DNA from: Scilla litardierei | Taxonomy: Eukaryota; Streptophyta; Magnoliopsida; Asparagales; Asparagaceae | Direction: 5' to 3' | Assembly: GCA_030789695.1 (NCBI GenBank) | Contig: CM061142.1 | Coordinates: 45,679,375-45,743,374 of the forward strand | DNA: 64,000 nt | Part shown: positions 23,701 through 34,599 of the stretch, in pieces | How the letters are laid out: every line of letters begins with the position of its first letter | Position numbering within the stretch: position 1 is the stretch's first letter | The notes under the pieces: generated by a model | The model's database searches: none | What the model saw: the letters and a program-made list of their open reading frames with translations, nothing else | Told to the model about the DNA's origin: nothing | Program-made: the position numbers and the translations under genes

Positions 23701-25426
23701 GTACGAGAACCATATTGTAGTAAGTTTGTTGCTATGTTCTGGAAATTTTTGTTGTTCGATTCTGGTGTTACCATGTTCTGGAGATACAAACAGTTTCCTG
23801 GAACTTTTATTGAAGGATATACATTCATTTGAAAATTTGGTGTTGCACTTTAGTTGCACTTTTGAAGGAGATAGAACAGTTGCAATAAAGGGAATATTTT
23901 TGTTGAATTTTTTTGAAATGCTTAAACTCTGTTGAACTTTTGTTGAACTTTCTTTGAACTTCTCTCCAGAACTTTGTCAAAATGCACTGCGACTACTGGA
24001 AATTTTGCAAGGAAATTTTGCTGTGATGGCCTTGCTTATACTCTTATGAAATTAATCTTCAGCCCTGATGCCAATTGGAATTCATATAATAAAAGCTACA
24101 GAGCTAATAATTGATTATCGTCATACTTACAAAACATATGAGTTAGCATACTAAACACTTAACACTGAATTTGACTTGAATGGACACTGTTTTCTCATTT
24201 ATGTTGATCCAACACCAAGTGAACCAAGGAACAACACAACAATATTAGTCTTGGGGAATGGGGGATGCAGTCATAACTTTAAATTAATACTCAAACAATT
24301 CCATCTCAGGAAGCTACATTTGACAAAGAAGTGAAGGTGCATACTTCACCTTAATCCTTACTTGCACAACCAGTGAATGAGCTTGGGATTGGCACTACTG
24401 GTTGTATGTTGAAAGCTGAAGGATTACAACCAACCAAACATCCAAAAATGTAATATATAGCCAATGAATAACACAATAGACATATTCCTATGAACAAGAT
24501 CAAATAAAATGTATTTTATATGCAAATTCATCAACAAAAACATCAAATTATGATCCTAATTCTTCAACATAGTACTAGAAACCATGCACCTGATATACAA
24601 CATCCAAAACATATTTTCCCTACAATGGAAACAACCATTACAAAAAAACCATTACAAACGTATTTGCCATCCAAAAACGTATTTGCCGTAGGCGCTAGCG
24701 TCGAATGCGCTAAAATTTTACGCTAATTTGTTGTTCCATGTCGAATTTGTTGTTCCGCACCGCAGGCGCCCCCGCCAAATTTGTTGTTCCACCTCAAAGG
24801 CACCCGCGCCGAATTTGTTATTCCGTGTCAAATGCGGCTGCACTGAATTTATTGTTCCGAGTCGAAGGCGTCCGTGCCGCTAAATATTTTTACGTTATTT
24901 TGTAGTTCACTTTAATTTTTGATTTGGAAATAATTTTTTGGGCTAAGATTTTTACGTTATTTTGCGGGCTAAGATTTTGTGAGAATATTTGATATGCATT
25001 TTGTTACTTCGGCACATCCATATTTTTTGCACATCATCTTTTTGTGTTGAACATATTACTAATGTTATTTATATAGGTGATGTTACTTGCTGAGTCGTGT
25101 AGCTCACTCTAAAGATGTTGGGGAACTGAAATTTTGTGAGAAAAAAATTTGGATGTACATTTCTCTCCCAATATTTTGGGTTGAACTAAATCTTGATGGA
25201 TTTATGGGTAGAACTAAAATTTTTTGGAGAATCAAATTCTATGGGAAGAAATTATTTTTGGGGAAACTAAAATTTTTGAAAACTAAATAACTTTAGGGGA
25301 AACTACAATTTTTAGGGGAAACAAAATTCTCGGGGAAGAAAATTTTTGGGTGAAACTAAAATTTTTGAGAACTAAATAACAATGGCGGGAACTAAATTTT
25401 ATGTGCTAACTACATTTTGGGGAGAC
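20719..25426 (+). other. AT-rich Helitron body without recognisable genes
   Basis: About 4.7 kb is low in GC and full of degenerate repeats. A 45-bp phrase (ATTTGAATTGTAGCTGCACC...) occurs near 21927 and again near 22079. GGATATGCTGGAT-type words repeat at 23395-23530. GC-richer blocks at 24670-24900 (AATTTGTTGTTCC...GGCGCC) resemble sequence in the short Helitron at 37205-37320, which links the two as one family. No coding feature or known domain is seen. Confidence 0.6.
22425..22548. repeat. 62-bp tandem duplication
   Basis: Two copies with a step of 62 bp contain GGCTTAAGTATTTCATAGC. They differ only at the very end. This is a simple local duplication in the Helitron tail. Confidence 0.85.
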
Positions 25427-25518
25427 CGCCGGCCCTTAAGCTAGATGGTATCCCCCCCTCCCTCTTATGTAGTAGCGACCCGAGATCTAATCCCGGTCCC
25501 TCTGTGTTACCAAAAAAA
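25427..25518 (+). mobile_element. Short tRNA-derived SINE-like insertion
   Basis: A GC-rich 80-bp block in AT-rich sequence has an A-box-like CTTAAGCTAGATGGTA and a B-box-like CCGAGATCTAATCCCGG. It ends GTGTTACCAAAAAAA, which is the layout of plant SINEs. The flanks (CTACATTTTGGGGAGA and CTAAATTTTGGGGAGA) could be a target duplication of about 16 bp, but this phrase is also a local repeat, which weakens the argument. Confidence 0.5.
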
Positions 25519-25792
25519 CTAAATTTTGGGGAGAACTAAATAACTTTTCGAGTGAACTTTAATTATTGCCGGCCATTTAAATTTTGGGAGAAACTAAGAT
25601 TTTTGGGGGAACAAAATTCCTTGGGATGAGCTAAATTTTTGGGGGAACTAAGATTTTGAGGGGGGGATTTCTAAAATGAATCATGTCCACATTTTCAGGG
25701 GAACTAAGATTTTGAGGGGGGAATATCTACAATGAATCGTGTCCACATTTTCGGGAGAACTAAGATTTTGAGGGGGAAATATCTAAATTGAA

Positions 25793-25821
25793 CCGTGCCC
25801 GCGGGCACGGGGTATGACTAG
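25793..25821 (+). other. Helitron 3' terminus
   Basis: The 18-base palindrome CCGTGCCCGCGGGCACGG is followed by GGTATGA and CTAG, then host T. Hairpin plus CTRR is the defining 3' end of Helitrons and acts as the termination signal of strand transfer. Confidence 0.9.
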
Positions 25822-25838
25822 TATATATATATATGAGA

Positions 25839-25998
25839 TTAATGTGTATCATACGCCATATGAGAGGGTGTCTCATATGCCCTCTCACATAAAGGGGGTC
25901 AAGTACAACAAGTACAAGCCCATGTGGGCTTATACTTGCCCCTTTTATGTGAGAGGGCATATGAGACACCCTCTCATATAGCGTATGATACCCATTAT
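25839..25998. mobile_element. Foldback/MITE-like inverted repeat, about 160 bp
   Basis: Left arm (GTATCATACGCCATATGAGAGGGTGTCTCATATGC..., from about 25839) and right arm (...CTCTCATATAGCGTATGATACCC, to about 25998) are nearly perfect complements of about 65 bp around a short centre. There is no coding capacity. TA-rich sequence flanks both sides, so a target duplication cannot be judged. It is inserted directly after the Helitron end and before LINE A. Confidence 0.75.
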
Positions 25999-26031
<33 letters not shown>

Positions 26032-26039
26032 ATGTGTGG

Positions 26040-26923
26040 ACGCTGGAAATTCTGAACATCGTAGCAAGTGGAGTTGGTATCCCTATCTGCCTTGATAAAG
26101 CGACAACTAATCTGGATAGGATTTCTTACGCTCGGTGCCTAGTTGAAGTAGATGCGAAGGCTCCGCTACAAAGGAAGGTCTTGGTAGATGTAGATGATCA
26201 GTACTCCTTATCAATCGACGTAATGTACGAGGGGGAGCCACCGCGATGTGGTGGATGTGCTTGTTTTGGTCACTTAGATAACCAATTCCCAATAAACCCC
26301 CGGCCAATGAGCACCCTTCAATCCAAGTTTTGCGTCCTTCGGACGAATCTCTTCATTCCAAGTACAGAGCGCAAGCAAAGGAACTGAAGACAAATAAACC
26401 CATTCTGCATGGTGGAAACCTGGGGGTAGTTGGAGACTTAACTAATACTCTCTCACAGCAGGCCCCTTGTGAAGTATTATTAAAAGATGCTCAGCTCCCA
26501 CAAAAAATCCTGAGTCCTCCAGCACAGAGCGCCCAGTTGATTAGTCCATCTATGGTCCAATTGAGTGGAGCTCATGAGATTGATGATCTGCACCATGATT
26601 TATCTCTGCGGCAATCAGTGGCAGGAGAAAGTAGTAATTCCACAGCAAATGTGGATACAGAGAATGGCCCGCCTCTGGTGGATGGTATATCATCGGTCCA
26701 ATCTGATTACACTGGTTCGAATGTAGGAGTTATATCAGTTGCAGGATGCTGTAACCCCTTGCCATTGCTCTGTCAAACTATTGAGGACCCTGAGGCTTTG
26801 GACCCCCCCACAAATTTTACAGTTCCAAACACGGATTGGATTGAGGAGCATACTATCCTAAGGGAGAAGGCGGCTCCAACAAAGTGTAAGTCAACCCCAG
26901 CCTCTCCATCCGGCATTAGGTGA
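26040..26923 (+). pseudogene. LINE A ORF1 fragment
   Basis: The first part (26040-26387) matches the end of the DUF4283 domain and linker (GVGIPICLDKATTNL, DVMYEGEPPRCGGC). The zinc knuckle is damaged: C-x2-C-x4-H is present but the last cysteine position is phenylalanine (CGGCACFGHLDNQF). A frame change around 26330-26387 leads into a Ser/Pro/Gln-rich low-complexity tail that ends at 26923. ORF1 proteins coat LINE RNA; this one is truncated and frameshifted. Confidence 0.75.
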
Positions 26924-26970
26924 AGTACTAGACTAACCGGCTCTGAGCCGCTTATCCCAAAATCTTTTTA

Positions 26971-29900
26971 ATGTCTGTCTACTTTTGGAATTCTCGGGGT
27001 CTTAATAACATTGCGAGGCGAGCAGATCTTAAGCATTGTCTGCGTAAGTTCAACCCCTCAATTGTTTGCTTGCTAGAGACTAAAGTGGAAGCTGTTAATG
27101 TTGGTAGAATTGCGAAGTGCTTTCGTAAAGATTGGGCGAGCATCGACAACAGGGCTCACCATAAGGGAGGGTGGCTCGTGATCTATTTTAACACATCGAT
27201 ATGGAGATGTTCAACTATTACGACATCTGATCAACATATCACTTCTTTATTTACTAATTCAGATGGGTTTGTGATGGGACTATCTGCAATTTATGGCCTC
27301 AATCTTGCAAATGATAGAATTCATCTTTGGAATAATCTTATAGCTGATTCCAGGAGTTTCTCCAATACTCCTTGGCTGGTGGGAAGAGATTTCAACTGTG
27401 TCCGTAGCGCTAATGAGAAGTGGGGTGGTCGAGCTGTTGATGTGAGAGATATGGATTCCTTCAATGATTGTATTAGGACCAGTCATCTTACTGAATTGAA
27501 AAGCATTGGTAGAAGCCTTAGTTGGTGTAATAAGCGCATTGGTGCTTCCCGTATATCGGCGCGCCTTGACCGGGTTCTTTGCAATACCCAGTGGATTAGT
27601 CTCTTGCCTCAATCTTTTGTTGAATATTCAGATGCCGGAACAAGTGACCATGCTGCTGCTATGATCGTATATCTTCATTCTTAGGTAATCGCTCACCCTA
27701 AGCCTATTAAACTCTACAACTCTTGGATCTCTCTCCCCGGTTTTCATGAGTTGGTACAGAGCAATTGGAGTATGCAGAGGGGAGGTATGTGAATGCACAA
27801 CATTGTTAATAAGCTTAAAGCATTGAAATGTGCTCTTAAAGCCTAGGCCATTATTGAAAGAAGTAAACTTCATACTGCCAAGTGTAGACAGGAGTTGGAG
27901 GATTTGCATCAGAACAGTAGCTTACATTCAGATCCGGGTATCCAAGCACTTGAGAAGAAGGACTGTCTTAAGCTCGCTCATGCATTAGATGTTGAAGAGG
28001 AGGATTTGCTACAAAAAAGCCGTCAAAATTGGTTATCTCTGGGGGACAGGAATTCTAACTTTTTCTATGCAGCTATGAAGTCCAGACTTTCTCATAACAC
28101 TCTTTCCCATCGTATTAATATTCATGGTGAAAGGAATGCAACTACGGACTTACTAAGATTGGAAGCTCCTGTATTCTACAAAAACTTATACTCTCAGGTT
28201 GATTACTGGACGATCTTCCCTAATCTTATACCCAAGCGTAAACTCACCTTGGAAGCTACTATTTGGATTGATAGGCCAGTCTATGCTTCTGAAATTAAAG
28301 AGACCGTATTCCAAATTGGTAAAGACAAATCCCCTTGGCCTGATGGCTTCAATGCTAAATTTTTTCAGCACAAATGGGAGGTTGTTGGTAATGACGTTAT
28401 TTCTGGCGTGTCATCTTTTTTCACAACCGGTCGCATGCTACCACATGTCAATCACACATTTCTGACATTGGTCCCTAAGAATGCCAATGCTACAGGGTTA
28501 GGTGACTACAGGCCCATTGCATGTTGCAATGTGATCTATAAAATTATTAATAAAGTGCTATGCAACAGGTTAAAGCTCGTTATCTGTGATCTTATTTCCC
28601 CCAATCAAGCTGCATTTCTTAAAGGGAGGTTGCTTACTGATTGTGCTCTAATTGCCCATGAGCAGATACGTGATTTTAGCAATCCTATGGGGACCAGAAC
28701 ATGTTTAAAATTGGATCTCAAGGAGGCTTTTGATAGTGTGAACAGGGCATTCATATTCTTCCAATTACACCAAATGGGATTCGGGAGCAGATTTATTAAC
28801 TGGATATCAGAATGCATCTCTACCCCAATGTTTTTGGTCTTAATTGATGGGTCTCCAGAGGGATATTTCTCGTCCAACAGAGGTCTTCGCCAAGGTGATT
28901 CCCTCACCCCTTACCTTTTTGTGCTAGTAATGGAGGCTTTCTCGCTCCTAATGGCCAGAGCTGAATCTTCTCATACCATCCATCCATTGAGAAGAACTGG
29001 GGCTATCTCTCACCTACTATTTGCTAACGATCTTTTGGTCTTCTGTCATGCAAACTCCCAGTCAATTAAAGGCCTGAAATATTTATTAACTCATTTTAAC
29101 TTATTCTCTGGTCTTCACATTAACTGGGATAAAAGCTCAGCCATTTTCAGTAAAGGCGTGGTTGATCCTAGTGGGCTAGATGGAATTCTTGGAATAAGGA
29201 AGGTATCATATTTTACTACTTATTTGGGTTTGCCACACTCTTCTGTCTACCCTAAAGCTTCCTTGTATAGCCGTTTAATTGACAAATGTAAGAAGAGACT
29301 GCTGGGTTGGTCCTCCTCGTTGCTCTCTATCTCTGGAAGAATAGAATTGGTCCGCTCTGTTATCTATGGAATGGTATCCTTCTGGATGCAAGTATACTGT
29401 ATTCCCCCTTCTGTGATCCGTACCATTACTACTGCTTGTAGGAAGTTCATATGGGGTAAATCCAACAACTGGGCCTGGAAGGATTTGTGTACTCCCAAGG
29501 AGGGTGGAGTGGGCTTAAGACTACTGGAAGATCTGAATGTAGCCTCCGGGGTACGGCTAACCTAGAGACTTCTTAGCATGAGCGGGATCTGGGTAACTTA
29601 TATGAGGAAACATTATGAAGCTGTAGCTAGTGGATTTTATACTACAAAGGCGCACCCTACTCAATCAGGAACTTGGAAGTTCCTTCTCAGGTACCGTCAT
29701 ATATCCCAAAAACTTATTAAATGTACTGTTAGGGATGGTTCAGCAACTTCATTTTGGTTTGATAATTGGCACCCTAAGGGCCCCCTCTATTTGCTCCATA
29801 CTCCTGTCCCGGGTACAGAACTGATGAATGTGAGGGAATTTTGGATGCCTGATGGATGGAAGGATATACCCAGCATTCGGCCACTGCTCCCAATGCTTCG

Positions 29901-30473
29901 GCCTATGACTCTAACCCCCGGTCTTGACACCTGGACATGGGATGCGGGGCCAACATGCACTCTCCGATCAGCCTGGGAGGGCACGCGTGATTCTAGGCCC
30001 CCTTTTATTTACTATGGTGCTATATGGTTTGCTAAACATGTTCCTAAATTTGCTATGTGCTTACTGTGAGCTCTTAGGGATAAATTGCCAACTAAATAGA
30101 GGCTCTTTCGATTGGGATTAATGACAGAGCAAATATGCATCCTTTGCGACAAAGATGAGACCGAGAGTATTGAGCATATGTTCTTTGGGTGTGATTATTC
30201 ATGTTATATTCTTACCAGGTGCCTCCTCAAGTTTGGCTATACGGGAGTGGTTCCATCTAGTATACAGATACTTGCGAGCTTATCTTTTCTCGTTATAGCA
30301 ACAAGGATCCTGCGGGTGTACTTGCTAAATCCGCCTTGGCGGCCATGGTTTGGCACATTTGGCGGCAGCGTAACAAGATTATTTTTGAAGGAACCAGATT
30401 GGGGAAAGCCGATTTATTTGAGGCAATATCTGCGGACGTCACTATTGCGCTTAGCCATTTGGATTTGGACTAA
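26971..30473 (+). pseudogene. LINE A ORF2: endonuclease and reverse transcriptase with altered active site
   Basis: Endonuclease (26971-27684) shows FWNSRGLNN, LLETKVE, GRDFNC and TSDHAA. Reverse transcriptase (27895-29565) shows the plant LINE signatures SPWPDGFNAKFF, YRPIACCNV, QAAFLKGR, LDLKEAFDSV and GDSLTPYLF. The active-site box reads FAND instead of FADD: codon AAC at about 29027, consistent with GAC to AAC. The C-terminal region (WHIWRQRNK) ends at 30471-30473. Stops at 27682, 27790, 27844, 29563 and 30067 all lie in one frame, with a single frameshift near 30300. Both nonsense codons and the lost catalytic aspartate make it inactive. Confidence 0.88.
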
Positions 30474-30730
30474 GCTTCTGACACCACCCCATTTTCTAAT
30501 TGGGGGTTTATTGATGCTGGTTAATTGTACTTGCCATTTTCTCATTTTGGTGCTACTCTGATGTAATTGTAATTTATAGATCCCTAGCAGTAACGGTGGA
30601 TAGTGAGAAGTTGAGGGTGACGTCGCTTGTGCCCTCTCCCCTCTCTTTCTATTACCCTCTGGAACTAGCTAGTGTTGACTGTTGTAAATATTTGGGATAT
30701 AAATAAAGACAACATTTACTCGTCAAAAAA

Positions 30731-31147
30731 TATATATATGGTAAAGTGTTCCTAAGGTGACTCCTTAGATGAAATCTAAGGAGTCGCCCCCATATCCCCC
30801 CATATCCCATATTTTTTTGGATTTTATTTTTCATGGGGTTATTGTTCACATCATGGATGATCAACATACCAAAAATCAAGTCATTCCAATACTTTTAGAG
30901 CCCACATCTCCCCTTGCAACTTCAACGGTCTGAAAACGTGCTGAAAAACCCATGAAGTTGCAAGGAGTAGATGTGGGCTCTAAACGTATTGAAATGACTT
31001 GATTTTTGATATGTTGGTCATCCATGAAGTGAACAATAAACCCAAGTAAAAAAATTCGACAAAAATGTAGGATATGTGGGAAAATAGGGGCGACTCCTTA
31101 GATTTCATCTAAGGAGTCCCCCTAGGAACACTTTACCCATATATATA
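30731..31147. mobile_element. Foldback/MITE of about 415 bp between the two LINE tails
   Basis: Terminal inverted repeats run from TATATATATGGTAAAGTG on the left to its complement CACTTTACCCATATATATA on the right. Inverted arms continue inward (CTCCTTAGATGAAATCTAAG, CCCACATCTCC..., AAGTCATT...) with moderate mismatches toward the centre near 30945. There is no coding capacity. The (TA)n ends may be the target duplication. It sits exactly between the 3' tail of LINE A and the 3' tail of LINE B. Confidence 0.8.
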
Positions 31148-31329
31148 GAAAGATAATTATACTTCATTAACTAACAAATAATGTACAATATATACCTCTG
31201 TAAAATCATAGACATCTAAACTAATATTGGACATAGAGGGGAGAGAGGACACAAGCATCATCATGCCCTACTAGCCAATCCTAGAATAGCATCAAAGCTA
31301 CTGAGACATCAAATAAATACAATTTAGAA

Positions 31330-33700
31330 TCAATTTCCCAGGGCAATACAAAAATTTTGCCTTCCTTCCTTCCAACTGATGGAAGCACTGAGAACATGAA
31401 CATCTTCATAAATATCTCTGAAAATGATGAATTTATGCTTGCCAGAGTTGTTGAACACCCTTCTATTCCTGTAATACCAGGAATGCCATACCATTGAAGC
31501 CAGGCAGGCTATACCAGATATTTTTGTCTTGCTCTTGAAGCGATCATGTATAAGTGTAACTTCTTCTAGTAGAGTCCCAATAGGCCCCGGGGTGAGACCA
31601 AGCTTCAATCGACATAACTCCCATAGATATAATGTAAAAGGACATTCAAAAAGAGATGCTTAATAGATTCCATAGGATGCTGACATAGAACACATGAGAT
31701 TTTAGTAACTGTAATGTTCCGCTTTACAAGATTGTCAAATGTTAGCAACTTATCATTCAATGCCCTAAGAAAGCAGGTAGACATTTTAGGGCAACATTTA
31801 GGGAACCAGACCACATCATAATGAGGGGCAACATGAGACATAGGACGAATTACTTTCGAAGCTGAAGTAAGTGATAAATTAGGGGAAGGTGTCCAATGAA
31901 GAGAAGGGGACATATGATCATTATTTACTTTATAAAAGGGTACTGCTAACTGCATGGATGCCAATATAAATTTCCAGGTACCTGAATGAGCTATGGATGA
32001 GGGAAGATTAGTATCGTTCAGAGTGTAGGTGCTCCTCATAAAATTGGCCCATAGAAAATCAGAGTGCATAAGCCTCCAGAAGAGACGAATCCCTGTAGTT
32101 TTGTTAACATCAGCGAGTCTACGAAGTCCAAGCCCACCTTCCCTCAGATACTAGACCAAATCCATGCATGCAGCTTGTTATTCCAAAGAAAATTAGTACA
32201 AAGCTACTCAATAATACGAATGACTGAGATAGGCAGCTTGAAGGAAAGGCTCCAATAATAAGATAAGTTATATATCACGGAGCATATAAGTTCAACTCTG
32301 CTAGCCAATGACAAAAGCTTGGAAGACCAGCCCGCCAAGTATTTCCTACATTTATCAATAAGGGAAGAGTAGTGCCTCGCCTTGGGGTATGAGATATATA
32401 GGGGCAGACCAAGATAGCAGATTGGTAGGAGACCAAGGGGCACACCAATAATTGCTGCAATCTCTCGAGTATTCTGGCACCCCTTGCTACGGAACAATTT
32501 AATTTTACCTTTGTTTATATGTAGCCCCACAACATTACATAAGGAATCAAAAATATCAGACAGATTACTAGCAGACCTGACATCTCCATGAAAAAAACAA
32601 GTAGATCATCAGCAAATAGTAGATGAGAGGGGGTCAGAATGGCGTACCTCTTCATAGATTTAACCAATCCATCTAATACATCAAGATCCATTGTGAATGA
32701 GAAAAATTCCATAACCAAGACAAATAGGTAAGGAGATAGTGTGTCACATTGTCTTATGCCTCGATTACTGGAAAAGAAACCAGATGTGGACCTGTTAATG
32801 AGCATAAAGAATGCAGGGCTGGATATACATTTCCTAATCCAGACAATCCAGCGAGGAGGAAAACCCAAGCGATGCATCATGAAGTAGATAAATTTCCTGT
32901 TTATCGAATCAAAAGCCTTCTTCAGACCTACCTTGAGGCATAAGCGGCTACCATGGGCTTATTGAAGTCCCTAACCAGTTCATGGGCTAATATAAGGAGC
33001 AGTCACTGATGAGATGGCCCTTCAAAAAAGCAGCATGATGAGGAGATATAATATTAGAAATAACCATTTGCAACCTATTACAGAGAACTTTAGAGATAAA
33101 CTTGTAGAGCATATTGCAGTATGATATAGGCTTATAGTCATTGAGTATGGAAGCTGAATCAGACTTAGGCACTAAACATAGAAAGGTATGGTTGAGTTCT
33201 TTAAGGAGTCTGCCAGAGGAAAAGAAGGATTTCACTGCCATTATTACGTCATAGCCTACTATATCGCAATTCATCTAATAGAAGTAAGCATTATAGCAAT
33301 CAGGACCTGGTGCCTTATCAGCACCCAGTTGAAAAATAACATTCTTAATTTCCGCAAAAAAATGGGGCAAATAAGCCAAGATGCACTAGAAGTTGTCAAC
33401 TGCTTCTTAACAGAGAAATAAGGAAACACATTTCAATAATTTGACTGGTTGAAAAGAGTTTCATAAAAAGAAGGGGCTGTGTTTCGAATGTCTGCACTCT
33501 GATCAGAAGGGGTACCATCGGAATTAAATAAATGAGATAGTGAGTTCTTGGAATACCTGGCCTTAGTAGTAGAGAAAAAGAAAGCTGTGTTTTTATCACT
33601 ATCAGATAGCCAAGATATTCTACTCTTCTACCACCACTTAGACTCCTCCAGCTGCAGCCAATGGTCTAGTTGTCACTTAGCTGTCATAAATGATTTTTGT
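31330..33700 (-). pseudogene. LINE B ORF2 fragment: reverse transcriptase and C-terminal region, endonuclease absent
   Basis: Recognisable blocks in falling coordinates are the pre-RT linker (33599-33396), RT fingers (33274-32987; DYKPISYCNMLYKF, HHAAFLKGHLI), palm with an intact FADDLLVFF box near 32610, thumb/connection (32530-32204; YLGLPLYISYPKA) and the C-terminal zinc-like part (32069-31330; ISCVLCQHPMESIKHLF, MVWHSWYYRNRRVF). Several frame changes and stops separate them. No endonuclease motifs (GDFN, SDH) occur between the ORF1 remnant and the RT. Confidence 0.82.
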
Positions 33701-33716
33701 AGGCTGGGTCAGAATA

Positions 33717-34567
33717 TCTATTATACAATTGATGATCTTTTTTGAATTTTGTCCTACGTGTCACCCAAAATATGACTGGGACAAAAATACTGACTGTGCT
33801 TGGTGGCAAGGACAAATTCTTTTGCATTTTTAAAAACTCAAATAACAAAAACCTTTAACAACCTCATCACGTTTAAATAACCTCATCACAAAAAACAATA
33901 ACATTTATCAACATCCACGATTTGAATACCCGTGCACATCTCATCACATTTGAATAACCGCACACGTTTGAATAACCACATTATCTAAACCCATGTTGGA
34001 ATAACCCATGCACAGCTCAGCAACCCTTAACCGCATTTATCGAAAATCTTGGGGGAAGCTCAAAATTTTGGGGGATCACTCAATTTTGGGCGGAAACTTA
34101 AAAACACTCATTCTCAAGCCCGCATTCTGCAACCCTCAACCGCCCTCAATCTTGGAGCATGAATCATGGACAATGGAGTCATTCAATCATCTATAATCGA
34201 TAGTTTTCAGTCCATCCCTCAATTCGAGAAGCTTCGCATCCCCGAGGCCAATCCTTAGGCAATTACCGTCATCTTTCTTTCAAACTATTGTTCATTTGAA
34301 ATTACGTGATATTTGTTCCTATGCATTAAAAAAATAAGCCGATCTATAATTTTGAGAGTGAATAATTTAAAAGAATTGTGCTTTATGGCACGGGTTATGA
34401 TCTAAATTTGTGGGGAACTAAAATTTTGAGTGGTCTAAATTCTATGGGGGAAGTAAATTTTGGAGGGAACTAAAGACAATTATTATGCTTCAATTTTTGG
34501 GGGACAAAGATTTTGATAGGGAAATATCCTAAATGAACTATGCCCTACGGGCACGGGTTATGACTAG
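33717..34567 (+). mobile_element. Short non-autonomous Helitron B
   Basis: It begins TCTATTATACAATTGATG after an A (33716) and ends with hairpin TGCCC-TAC-GGGCA (34541-34553), GTTATGA-type spacer and CTAG (34564-34567) before a T. A|TC...CTRR|T is the exact Helitron insertion pattern. Its 851 bp contain no Rep/helicase. The 3' end matches the large Helitron (25793-25821), so that family's enzymes could have mobilised it. It interrupts LINE B. Confidence 0.88.
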
Positions 34568-34599
34568 TTCATCATCATTTGCTAGTATATCAGTATGTC

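Larger units (their letters stand above)
14003..25821 (+). mobile_element. Helitron carrying a Rep/helicase gene, 5' end not found
   Basis: The element contains a HUH-Rep plus Pif1-type helicase gene (14003-19795), further spliced exons (to 20718), a long AT-rich tail, and a 3' terminus made of an 18-base perfect palindrome (25793-25810), GGTATGA and CTAG, followed by T. This is the standard Helitron 3' end. Two shorter elements in the window (ends at 34567 and 37409) share the same hairpin, spacing and CTAG, so it belongs to a local family. The coding region has four in-frame stops, so this copy probably cannot move on its own. Confidence 0.88.
26002..30730 (+). mobile_element. LINE A (plant L1-type), 5'-truncated and inactive
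   Basis: The element has the end of ORF1 (DUF4283/zinc-knuckle type), an apurinic-like endonuclease, reverse transcriptase, and a C-terminal zinc-binding RT-associated region. It ends in an A-rich tail before a foldback element. It starts abruptly inside the ORF1 DUF4283 region after a TG microsatellite (26012-26032), consistent with 5' truncation during target-primed insertion or later loss. It lies tail to tail with LINE B. Confidence 0.88.

Noticed and set aside
25427..25518. tRNA gene
   Set aside because: A- and B-box-like words are present, but no cloverleaf can be drawn and there is an A-tail, so a SINE is the better reading.
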